Positions 8,930 through 15,889 of a DNA stretch of 64,000 bases are shown in pieces. The DNA is from Spartobacteria bacterium (GTDB lineage: Bacteria; Verrucomicrobiota; Verrucomicrobiia; Chthoniobacterales; UBA10450). The position numbers and the translations under genes were made by a program. Location: assembly GCA_003134785.1 (NCBI GenBank), contig PLCN01000015.1, positions 92,037 through 156,036 of the forward strand. The letters run 5' to 3'. The notes below the pieces were generated by a model, which was not told the DNA's origin, did not search any database, and saw only the letters and a list, made by a program, of their open reading frames with translations. The stretch's first letter is position 1. Each line of letters opens with the position of its first letter.

Positions 8930-10387
8930 CTAGATTTCTTCTCTTTCGGGCTGGAATGTTTGACCGGGGTCGAGCGCCCGCGGCGGCCGCGGATGGGACA
9001 AAAATTTCGCAACATCTGCGCTGTAATTTTCGAATGGATTTCCCATCACGAGAAAATCGCGATTATCGCACGCGATTGAATCCCAATTAATCACGTAGGG
9101 TTGATCGCTCTTCTGAAACCATGCGACGGCCTGCGCTCGACCCGCGGCGCGCGTGTTCGCCGGCGGATGATAGCCCGCCTCATGTCGGCGAACGCTGTTG
9201 TTCCATTCGCCAATTCGTTTCGCCGGGTTCACGCCAAAGAACAATCCTTTCTCGGGATCGATGTTGTGATATTCGAGATCCAAACTTTGCAGCCACGGAT
9301 CGTCCCAGCCGATTCCCTCCGCTTCCATGAAAGTTTCCAAGAGCCATTTCTTCGTGATCCAGTCCACGCCGCCGATGAGGGCTTCCGGTTTGTTGCCGAG
9401 CGCTTCGAGCGTGAAGCTCCAGCTCTCGAGCAACCAATCGGTTTCTTCATTCGCGCCCCCGAGATGTTTCTGGGCCAGCTCGTAGAATTGCCATTGAATC
9501 TCGAGAGCGCCGATCGTCTTGCCGTTTTCCAACCGCACGATCCACGCGCCCGTCGGATCACGAGAAATGTCGCGCGTGCTTTGGACGGCATCGCTCAGGC
9601 TCAGATTTTTGGGGAGCCGCCCCTCTTCGAGCAACGACAAGACGCAAGCCGTGGTCCCGATTTTCAGCGCGGTCGCAAATGGACTCATGTTGGAATCGCC
9701 GATGAGAAGATGGAGCCGGCGGTATTTGCGATAATCCGCCAGCGGCTCGTCGCGGGCATTGATGATCGCGCGATTGAATTGCACCCACTGGTAAATGTCA
9801 TTGACGATGTGGTCGGCGCGCTGGCTCAACTGGAAGTCCACGTGGACTTCCGGTTGCGGCAATTGGAAATCGAACGCGAGCGGGTTCGCCTGCCCCACCC
9901 GGCCCGCGCCCGTGAAAATCTGGCGCGTGGCGAGAAAGGCCAGCAGCGTGCCCAGGACCGGCGGAGTGAACTGCGCTTCGCGCTTCATTAAATAATTTTC
10001 GTGGCACCCGAAAGTCGCGCCGGTGTTGTGATCGATGTTGTTCTTGATGAAGGAAACGCGATCGGCCGCCTCGAGCGATTCGAGGGCCGCTTGCAGGAGC
10101 TGATCGCCCGCCACGTCGTACGTCACCACATCGTGCAGATGCAAACATTCCGGCGACGCATACTCGATATGACCCATGTCGAGGTAGAGCCGGCCGCCAT
10201 TGAGGAGGAAACCACCGTTGCCCGGCGGCTCTTCGTAATCGCGGTAATGCAGATCAATCGCGCCAACTTCCGCTTTCCGGAAGAGGAAATTCTTCACCCT
10301 GACCGGCCAGGCATCGGTATGCCCGCGCCCGTCCTCTCCGCTGACGAGGCAGCCATATTCTGTTTCGATCCCGGCAACGCGATCCAT
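8930..10387 (-). CDS. pafA: Pup/UBact ligase, PafA family
   Basis: A 485-residue member of the glutamine-synthetase-like PafA/Dop family, which joins the C terminus of the small modifier Pup (or UBact in Gram-negative phyla) to substrate lysines using ATP. The N terminus RVAGIETEYG carries the family's metal/ATP-binding Glu. Further landmarks are GGRLYLDMGHIEYASPEC, SFIKNNIDH, TFGCHENYL, GAGRV, the NARDEPLAD motif and KYRRLHLLIGDSNMSP. GIETEYG and FLFRKAE look more like PafA than depupylase Dop. No pup, proteasome (prcBA) or Mpa ATPase gene is in this window. The start at 10387 places the conserved Glu at its usual distance from the N terminus; a longer frame begins at 10438. Confidence 0.9.
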   Translation of the reverse strand: MDRVAGIETEYGCLVSGEDGRGHTDAWPVRVKNFLFRKAEVGAIDLHYRDYEEPPGNGGFLLNGGRLYLDMGHIEYASPECLHLHDVVTYDVAGDQLLQAALESLEAADRVSFIKNNIDHNTGATFGCHENYLMKREAQFTPPVLGTLLAFLATRQIFTGAGRVGQANPLAFDFQLPQPEVHVDFQLSQRADHIVNDIYQWVQFNRAIINARDEPLADYRKYRRLHLLIGDSNMSPFATALKIGTTACVLSLLEEGRLPKNLSLSDAVQSTRDISRDPTGAWIVRLENGKTIGALEIQWQFYELAQKHLGGANEETDWLLESWSFTLEALGNKPEALIGGVDWITKKWLLETFMEAEGIGWDDPWLQSLDLEYHNIDPEKGLFFGVNPAKRIGEWNNSVRRHEAGYHPPANTRAAGRAQAVAWFQKSDQPYVINWDSIACDNRDFLVMGNPFENYSADVAKFLSHPRPPRALDPGQTFQPEREEI

Positions 10388-10504
10388 TGAATCAATTAGC
10401 GAATTAACGAAGTAACCTTGCGATTGAAATTCATCCAATCGGCGGATTGCTCAAAGGAAATTCGCGGACTTGAAAGCTGGCGCGGAAATCAGACGTTAGG
10501 ACAC

Positions 10505-10939
10505 ATGAAAGAATTCCCCGCGCGAAGCCCTGCCGCCAAAGTAGGCGGCCTCGTTTACTTCGGCCGAATGCTCGATAAAATTCGGGCCCACGCCAACGGG
10601 GAGTTGCCGGAGGATTACCAAGAAAATCTTGGAAAAAAATTCGACCGTTACTGCGTCGACTTCCTGGGAGTTGATTACGACGAGCTGGTTCAACGGACCA
10701 AAGTGGGTGGAACGGACGAGCAAATTTTCCACTGGTGCTTTACCAAAGGGACGCAGCCAACCGAGGCTGAGATTCATATTTGGAACGAGTTCATGCGCAA
10801 ACGCGGCTGGAACGACGAAGCTTCCGAGACGTTGGCGCGCCGCAAACTAGAAGCGGGAATGGCTGACCGCGTGGATATTGAAACGATGTTTCAGTTTATC
10901 GACGCGGACGAAGGGCGTCCCGTCGCCGCCGCTCTGTGA
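10505..10939 (+). CDS. DUF5069 domain protein
   Basis: A 144-residue soluble protein of the DUF5069 type: FPARSPAAKVGGLVYFGRML followed by DKIRAHANGELPEDY, then VDYDELVQRTKVGGTDEQI and WNEFMRKRGWND. No function is established for the family. The chosen ATG precedes the conserved KEFPARSP; an upstream frame adds 29 unconserved residues. It is divergent from pafA, with 117 bases between the starts. The last five codons (V-A-A-A-L) and the stop lie inside an inverted repeat (GCCGCCGCTCTGTGAGCGGC), so the tail appears to be repeat-derived. Confidence 0.85.
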   Translation: MKEFPARSPAAKVGGLVYFGRMLDKIRAHANGELPEDYQENLGKKFDRYCVDFLGVDYDELVQRTKVGGTDEQIFHWCFTKGTQPTEAEIHIWNEFMRKRGWNDEASETLARRKLEAGMADRVDIETMFQFIDADEGRPVAAAL

Positions 10940-11000
10940 GCGGCGTTCTTGGAGTGCAGGCCCAGCGCAGTCGCGCGCCTCACAGAGGCGCGGCTACAGG
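10922..11000. repeat. Inverted repeat carrying both stop codons of convergent genes
   Basis: The left half GTCGCCGCCGCTCTGTGAGC and the right half, whose reverse reads CCTGTAGCCGCGCCTCTGTG, have the same pattern. Each supplies a V-A-A-(A/P)-L-stop ending: the left one to DUF5069 and the right one to the 40-residue membrane protein on the other strand. It is likely a two-way terminator element. Confidence 0.75.
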
Positions 11001-11102
11001 CGGCGGTGGCGGCGGTTGCGTCCGGTAATCGATAAATTTCCAGGTCGCGATCAACGTCAGAAGCACAATCGCGCCGGCGAAGAGTAGCCGCCCGCGCGTC
11101 AT
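10980..11102 (-). CDS. Predicted 40-residue single-span membrane protein
   Basis: A small open frame that starts with ATG nine bases downstream of the pterin dehydratase gene on the same strand. It encodes MTRGRLLFAGAIVLLTLIAT followed by WKFIDYRT and a poly-Pro tail. Positive residues precede one hydrophobic span, fitting an N-in single-pass membrane peptide. The final residues (PVAAPL) and stop come from a palindromic repeat. No homologue is recognised; it may be a genuine small protein or a fortuitous frame. Confidence 0.4.
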   Translation of the reverse strand: MTRGRLLFAGAIVLLTLIATWKFIDYRTQPPPPPPVAAPL

Positions 11103-11110
11103 CGCGACCG

Positions 11111-11395
11111 TCACTCCGCGAGCGTATCGATTCGCTCCGCGAGGCCGAAATCGAGCTCGGTCAGACCGCCCTTGCTGTGCGTGGAAAGAATTAACCGCAC
11201 CTTGTTGTAGCGGATATCGATGTCGGGATGGTGTTCTTCATCTTCGGCCACTTCCGCCACGCCGTTCACGAAATCGATCGATTCGGTGAAGTCGTCGAAC
11301 TCAAACGTGCGCTCGATATGCTTCTTCTCCAGCTCCCATTCCGGGATCTTTTTCAAGCGCGCTTTCGCCTCGTCCGCTTTCAGCAAATCAGCCAT
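11111..11395 (-). CDS. 4a-hydroxytetrahydrobiopterin dehydratase (PCD/DCoH)
   Basis: A 94-residue pterin-4a-carbinolamine dehydratase, the usual family length. The active-site signature is clear: DEEHHPDIDIRYNKVRLIL, then STHSKGGLTELD, with the paired His and the downstream THxxGGLT His. It dehydrates 4a-hydroxytetrahydropterin so that the cofactor can be recycled to dihydropterin. No aromatic amino acid hydroxylase is nearby, so its physiological partner (pterin or molybdopterin metabolism) is not shown by context. A 40-residue membrane peptide gene follows nine bases downstream. Confidence 0.93.
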   Translation of the reverse strand: MADLLKADEAKARLKKIPEWELEKKHIERTFEFDDFTESIDFVNGVAEVAEDEEHHPDIDIRYNKVRLILSTHSKGGLTELDFGLAERIDTLAE

Positions 11396-11470
11396 AACGG
11401 GGAACGAGTAACACCCCCAAATCTTTTTGCAATGGGGAATCGCGCAGCTTTTTTTACCCCACGTCGGACC

Positions 11471-12724
11471 TCAAAGTCCGAGGATTTTTCGCAGGTTTTT
11501 CGCTGAATCGAAGGTTTCCACCGCGCAATCGCGAGCCTGCTTTGAAAGTCGCGGCCAATCCGTGAGAATTTCTTTTGCCGCCGCCTCCGCTTCCTCGAGA
11601 CCGCGCACAAAGCGAAACCCGCTTTCGCGCGGCAAATATTTTCCCGCGCCGGTATCTTCCGTAATTACAGGCCGCCCGAGCGCGAGAAATGCCGCCGCGC
11701 GATCGCTCAACCACCCCGTGCGCCAGGCAACGTCCACGCCCTTGATCGCCGTGAATTCCGCCGTCGCGCCCGCGATGTAGCGACGATAAGCGTGCGGTGT
11801 CCGCGCCACGCGATGTGGGAAAACGACGCGCCACCCCCGCCCGCGCAGTCGCGCAATTTCCGGATCGTCGGCATTCAGATTCATGGCCAGCTCGAAACGA
11901 GCGTCAGGCACGCGGCGAGGCAGGTCGAGATATGGTTCGAACGCGAATTTTTTCGAGAGATCGGGGAACTCGCCGTCGACTTCGACGCCGCCGCCCCAAT
12001 ACCATTGGCCAATCGTCGTGAACCTGGGCAAACGCGGCCGCGGTTTCGGTTGCAGGAACTCCGTATCCGCCAACGGATAGAATGTCCGCCACTGTAGGCG
12101 CCGCCCTGCCGGCGGCGAATCGATCGACGCAGCATTACCATCGCTCGTTTGCGCTTCGCACGGCGAAGCGGCGACCGCTGGGAGCGGAGGGAGCCGGCAA
12201 TCGGCGGCGTGAACATTTAGACCGATCGTGCAGAACTCGTGGTGATGCGATTGCCCCATCTCCATCTTCGTCATCCAAAAAAAGATTTCGCTCGGATCGA
12301 GATCGCAAAAAATTCGCCGATCGAAATTCAACAGAAACGGCGGATGCAGCGAGTAACTCAGATTGAGCAGCGTATTCGGGCCCGCCAAACGCTCGGTCAG
12401 TTCGCGTCGCAACATCCCGATGCAACGCATCGCATCGAGTTGGTGCATGTCATTCGCGGCTGTTTGATAAAGCAAACAATAGCGTCCCCCGAGCCCATGC
12501 TCGCGCAGTTGCCGCTGAAACTTTTGGATGCGCGCCTCATCCTCATGCGGGTTGTTGGTCGCAGGGAGCAATTCCAGCCAGACCGCGTCGAGCCCTAGCC
12601 GGCGCAAGCCCAGCATCCATTGCAACGGCACCGAAAAATTGCCGCCGCCTTCGGGATATTTCGCCGCGAATCCGCAGCCGAGAAAAATCGTCACCGGCCA
12701 AGCATCGTCGGTCCCCGACTCCAC
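11471..12724 (-). CDS. Glycosyltransferase-like protein with in-frame repeat insertion
   Basis: A 417-residue soluble protein resembling GT-B glycosyltransferases. The N terminus (VTIFLGCGFAAKYPEGGGNF) and the C-terminal block (FTAIKGVDVAWRTGWLSDRAAAFLALGRPVITEDTGAG, residues about 330-370) have the shape of a nucleotide-sugar-binding domain with the Glu-Asp-Thr-Gly loop. A segment around residues 185-212 (AVAASPCEAQTSDGNAASID and SPPAGRRLQ) is encoded by palindromic repeat DNA at 12092-12171 and looks like an in-frame insertion. The acceptor is unknown. It is separated from the pterin dehydratase by 75 bases. Confidence 0.65.
   Translation of the reverse strand: MESGTDDAWPVTIFLGCGFAAKYPEGGGNFSVPLQWMLGLRRLGLDAVWLELLPATNNPHEDEARIQKFQRQLREHGLGGRYCLLYQTAANDMHQLDAMRCIGMLRRELTERLAGPNTLLNLSYSLHPPFLLNFDRRIFCDLDPSEIFFWMTKMEMGQSHHHEFCTIGLNVHAADCRLPPLPAVAASPCEAQTSDGNAASIDSPPAGRRLQWRTFYPLADTEFLQPKPRPRLPRFTTIGQWYWGGGVEVDGEFPDLSKKFAFEPYLDLPRRVPDARFELAMNLNADDPEIARLRGRGWRVVFPHRVARTPHAYRRYIAGATAEFTAIKGVDVAWRTGWLSDRAAAFLALGRPVITEDTGAGKYLPRESGFRFVRGLEEAEAAAKEILTDWPRLSKQARDCAVETFDSAKNLRKILGL
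12092..12171. repeat. Palindromic repeat pair inside a coding sequence
   Basis: CTGTAGGCGCCGCCCTGCCG followed by GCGGCGAA forms one dyad, and CGCTTCGCACGGCGAAGCG forms a second. Both are read in frame as part of the glycosyltransferase-like protein. Same family as the intergenic CTGTAGC repeats. Confidence 0.6.
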
Positions 12725-12788
12725 TCAAGCCGGTCGCGACCACGGCATTTGACGGCCCCAGCATCATCCGCTAATTAGCAACCGCCAA

Positions 12789-12862
12789 GCACCCGTAGCT
12801 CAACTGGATAGAGCATCTGACTACGGATCAGAAGGTTTGAAGTTCGAATCTTCACGGGTGCG
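12789..12862 (+). tRNA. tRNA-Arg (ACG)
   Basis: A 74-nt cloverleaf. Acceptor arm GCACCCG pairs with CGGGTGC and G is the discriminator. D arm GCTC/GAGC, anticodon arm TCTGA-CTACGGA-TCAGA with anticodon ACG at 12823-12825, T arm TGAAG-TTCGAAT-CTTCA. CCA is not encoded. The A at position 34 would be deaminated to inosine to read CGU/CGC/CGA. Confidence 0.97.
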
Positions 12863-12963
12863 CGTCTATGACAGCGCGGCTGATCGCATGGCGTCATGCC
12901 TCGCCTTCTCATCGATGGGCCTTCTTTCTTGCAAACAAGACAATCTTTGCCGTATGAACAAAT

Positions 12964-13179
12964 ATGGCTGAGGCAAAAACGGACCAGAACCCAGTTGGGA
13001 AGGGCGGGGCCGGCAAAGAAAAGGGCGAGGGCGACCGCGCTCAGGTATCAGGGCGGGGAGGGCAATTAATCTACACTTGCCCTCAATGCGGAGCGCAAAA
13101 CTACGTCGATCCCAATTGGACGTGGTTCACGTGCTGGCGGTGCGAGTTCAAGAAGCCCATGTCGCTGCCGGACAGTTGA
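12964..13179 (+). CDS. Small zinc-ribbon protein
   Basis: A 71-residue protein with a charged, Gly/Lys-rich N terminus of about 35 residues and a C-terminal zinc ribbon: CPQCGAQNYVDPNWTWFTCW continuing RC, two CxxC pairs that would bind one zinc ion. Such ribbons bind nucleic acid or act as protein contacts. No specific function can be assigned. It stands alone about 100 bases after tRNA-Arg. Confidence 0.65.
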   Translation: MAEAKTDQNPVGKGGAGKEKGEGDRAQVSGRGGQLIYTCPQCGAQNYVDPNWTWFTCWRCEFKKPMSLPDS

Positions 13180-13356
13180 GAGCGTCTTCCGTCGCTGCGC
13201 GAACGGCCTGACGGCGACTCAGGTCCAAGGTTGCGGACATTGGTTCGTTTCACTGATTTGTTTGCGACGCCCTTCGGCGATCCCAATATCGGCGAGCACT
13301 CGTCTGGCCTAAAACTGTTGACGCCCAAGACGGGGAACTTATCCTCCTGTGTTTTC

Positions 13357-14040
13357 ATGGCGCAACCGCAAGCCACACCCACTCACGAGCAGGATCTGAA
13401 CTTCGTTCAGCGCGTTTTGACTGTAAACGGCGCGGCCGCCGCCGAATTGCGCAGCCGATATCATGGCCGAATCGTGGCCGTTCTTTGCGCCAGAGGAGCG
13501 AATCCAACCGAAGCGGAAGATTTGGTGGCCGATCTGTGGTCGGACTGTTTCGCGGCACCGCCGGACCGCAAGACTTTGCTCGGCAAATACCAGGGCCGCT
13601 GCGCGCTCGAATCGTGGCTGCTCACGGTGGCGACGCACCGGTTGGTTGATCTTAAACGGCGACAGACCTTCCGCGTCGATGTTCCTCCCTCGGAACGGGG
13701 TTCGGACGATTTTTTCGATCGAAGGCCGCACCCGGAATCGGTTGCGAGCGAAGCGCGCCTGCTAAAATTATTGCGCGAGGCAATTCGGAACGCATTCGCC
13801 AAGAGAGATTCCGAATCGGTGCTGATGCTAAAGCTCGTTCATCTTCATCAATTGACGCAGCGCGAGATCGCTCGGATGTGGGGCTGGCACGAATCGAAGG
13901 TCAGCCGCGCCCTCGAAGTCGCGCGCCAGAATATTGCGCGGGATATTTTGTCAGAGCTAAAGCGAATAGACCCTTGGCTCGAACTTCGCTGGGAGGATTT
14001 CCTCGAGCTTTGCGCCGGGTCGGCCGATGCACTTTTCTAG
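13357..14040 (+). CDS. ECF-type RNA polymerase sigma factor
   Basis: A 227-residue sigma-70-family factor. Region 2 covers about residues 20-95, with EAEDLVADLW and the DNA-melting helix SWLLTVATHRLVDLKRRQ. Region 4 covers about residues 130-190, with the helix-turn-helix LTQREIARMWGWHESKVSRA. A further 30 residues follow. The start at 13357 (MAQPQATPTHEQDLNF) puts region 2 at the normal distance; the frame is open to 13231. No membrane anti-sigma factor follows, but a 77-residue acidic protein and a GAF-subtilase pair do, so its activity may be set by that module. This gene opens the rightward half of the proposed signalling locus. Confidence 0.9.
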   Translation: MAQPQATPTHEQDLNFVQRVLTVNGAAAAELRSRYHGRIVAVLCARGANPTEAEDLVADLWSDCFAAPPDRKTLLGKYQGRCALESWLLTVATHRLVDLKRRQTFRVDVPPSERGSDDFFDRRPHPESVASEARLLKLLREAIRNAFAKRDSESVLMLKLVHLHQLTQREIARMWGWHESKVSRALEVARQNIARDILSELKRIDPWLELRWEDFLELCAGSADALF

Positions 14041-14220
14041 CGTGAGGAAGATAATTCGCAAAAACTCTAACCTTATGAGTCTAAGATGAGAGGTAGAAAA
14101 TAACGCAGTGGCCGCTCTGGTTCTGATGGCGCCGCCCTTCGTTCATTTGCCCAAAAGCACAATGAATATCCATTTTCCTGCTCGCAAAAGAGCCACGTTC
14201 CATCAGCCCGGGTCACGCGT

Positions 14221-14454
14221 GTGAACGACGATTTCCAAATTCTGTTTGAGCTTCTGGAAGGTGGCGTCCAGGAAGTGTCCGGCCGTGCCGCGGCCACGGT
14301 ATCATCGGACCTTCGCGAAAAGATTGCGAAATTTGCGGCGGGCACGTGTAATGAAGAGGAGCGTGATCAAATGAAGAAGTTATTGCGAGAACAGCCGGAT
14401 CTAATTCCGGTGCTGGTGACCGAGATCCGAGCCCTCCGTCCCGCCGACGCATGA
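14221..14454 (+). CDS. Small acidic protein downstream of ECF sigma factor
   Basis: A 77-residue protein with a GTG start, predicted all-helical (LFELLEGGVQEVSGR, then LREKIAKFAAGTCNEEERDQ and MKKLLREQPDLIPVLVTEIR). The C-terminal half vaguely resembles the short helical N-terminal domain of anti-sigma factors, but there is no zinc motif or membrane span. It overlaps the GAF gene by four bases (ATGA), so the two are translationally coupled. A cytoplasmic sigma-factor partner is a reasonable inference, not shown. The 180 bases before it contain no gene that I can see. Confidence 0.7.
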   Translation: MNDDFQILFELLEGGVQEVSGRAAATVSSDLREKIAKFAAGTCNEEERDQMKKLLREQPDLIPVLVTEIRALRPADA

Positions 14455-15074
14455 TCACTGTCCGCGCCAATTTTCTTCCCGAGCAACGATTTCTGCCGCT
14501 GCGCCCGGTTCTGCAAGAGCATCTCACGAAAGTGGGCAACGCGGTCAAACCGGAAAATTTCGTCAGCATCTGCGACGAAGTGCTGCTCAAGCTTCTGAAA
14601 GACACGTTTGAACGGATCGGCGCGGACGAAGGCAGCATCTGGCTGATCGACCACGAGAAAAAGGCGCTCGTGGCCACTTATAATAGCGGGCCGAATTCCG
14701 AAAAAATCGTCGGGTTCGAACTGCCCTTGGGTGAAGGCATCATCAGTTTGGTGGTCGCGAGCGAAAACGCCTTTATCGAAAACAAGGTCTACAAGAACGC
14801 GAAGCACAACAAAGTGCTTGGTGAGAAGTTGGGAAAGACCACCTACGCCATGATCGCGGTGCCGCTTTATTTTCTCAATCAGGTCCGGGGAGTTATCTCC
14901 TGCGTTCAGCTTCTTGATGTGCTCATTAAGGAGGGACAAGCCGAACCTACCGGAGAAACGCCACCGGGCTTCAAGCCTGCGGATCTCAACGCCGTCCAAA
15001 CGGCTGCTGCCGTGGTCAGAGACTTGGTCGATTATCGACTCCTTGGAACTGCTGTAGGATGGAACCGGCACTAG
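14451..15074 (+). CDS. GAF-domain protein
   Basis: A 207-residue cytoplasmic protein consisting of one GAF domain from about residue 45 to 195: LKLLKDTFERIGADEGSIWL, IDHEKKALVATYNSG, LGEGIISLVVASENAFIE, AMIAVPLYF and VRGVISCVQLLD. GAF domains bind small ligands including cyclic nucleotides; no NKFDE motif is visible, so ligand type is open. It is coupled to the small protein upstream (ATGA) and overlaps the subtilase gene by 16 bases. Together with a nucleotide cyclase in the facing operon this suggests a second-messenger input to the protease. Confidence 0.82.
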   Translation: MITVRANFLPEQRFLPLRPVLQEHLTKVGNAVKPENFVSICDEVLLKLLKDTFERIGADEGSIWLIDHEKKALVATYNSGPNSEKIVGFELPLGEGIISLVVASENAFIENKVYKNAKHNKVLGEKLGKTTYAMIAVPLYFLNQVRGVISCVQLLDVLIKEGQAEPTGETPPGFKPADLNAVQTAAAVVRDLVDYRLLGTAVGWNRH

Positions 15075-15862
15075 CTACGGACTTCAGCCCTTTCAGACTG
15101 GAGGAAGCCCGTCAGGCTTTGGCCAACGGAACCGGCAAAGGTGTTCGAATTGCCGTGATCGATTCGGGGATTGAAATCGATCATCCGGAACTGGCCGGTC
15201 TCACCTTGGTGGACGACCTCCAGGTCGTCGACGCTGGCGTCCAGATCGAGGTAAAACCGGGAAACGGCGTCGATGTTTACGGGCATGGCACAGCGGTCGC
15301 GGGCGTGATCCGTCGCATCGCGCCGGATGCAGAGATCGGAAGCATTCGTGTGCTGGGCGAGAATCTGGGTTCGCGCACCGTCATTATTCGAGAAGGCGTC
15401 CGGCAAGCGATCGATCGCGGCTATCACATTTTGAATTGCAGCTTCGGTTGCGGCTTGGCCGAACACATCTTTCAATACAAAGAGTGGATCGACGAAGCGT
15501 ACCTCAAAGGCATCCACATCGTCTCCGCCTGCAATAACTATGACTTCACCACGCCGGAGTGGCCCGGTTATTTTCCAAGTGTCGTAACTGTCAATATGGC
15601 GCGTTCGGATGACGATCGGGCCTTCTTCTACAAACCCGGCCACCTGGTAGAATTCGCCGCCCGCGGGGTGGACGTGAAGCTGCCTTGGAACCACCATTCA
15701 GTGAAAGAAGTTACCGGAAGCAGCTTCGCCGCGCCGATTATGAGCAGCTTGCTGGCTCGACTCGTTTCCGGAATGCCTGGCCTTCTCCCCCTGGAGGCAA
15801 AATCGCTTCTGCATCGTTTGGCCATGCCATGGCGAGCTGATGTAACGGGCCCTAACGCGTAA
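15059..15862 (+). CDS. Subtilisin-family (S8) serine protease without signal peptide
   Basis: A compact 267-residue subtilase. The catalytic Asp lies in IAVIDSGIEIDHPEL (about residue 35), His in YGHGTAVAG (about residue 80), the oxyanion Asn in VSACNNYDF and Ser in TGSSFAAPIMSS (about residue 222). There is no signal peptide or propeptide, so it should act in the cytoplasm, unlike most subtilases. Its gene overlaps the GAF gene by 16 bases; this implies stoichiometric production and possibly ligand-controlled proteolysis. The order sigma, small protein, GAF, subtilase suggests a regulated intracellular protease cascade. Confidence 0.9.
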   Translation: MEPALATDFSPFRLEEARQALANGTGKGVRIAVIDSGIEIDHPELAGLTLVDDLQVVDAGVQIEVKPGNGVDVYGHGTAVAGVIRRIAPDAEIGSIRVLGENLGSRTVIIREGVRQAIDRGYHILNCSFGCGLAEHIFQYKEWIDEAYLKGIHIVSACNNYDFTTPEWPGYFPSVVTVNMARSDDDRAFFYKPGHLVEFAARGVDVKLPWNHHSVKEVTGSSFAAPIMSSLLARLVSGMPGLLPLEAKSLLHRLAMPWRADVTGPNA

Positions 15863-15889
15863 GCCACTAGGCCTGCGAGTTCTTTCGAC

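Noticed and set aside
13231..13356. N-terminal extension of the sigma factor by 42 residues
   Set aside because: The extension lacks sigma features, and region 2 is correctly placed from the ATG at 13357.
14041..14220. Regulatory RNA or leader in the gap after the ECF sigma gene
   Set aside because: There are a few weak dyads only; no conserved structure, terminator or attenuator could be recognised.
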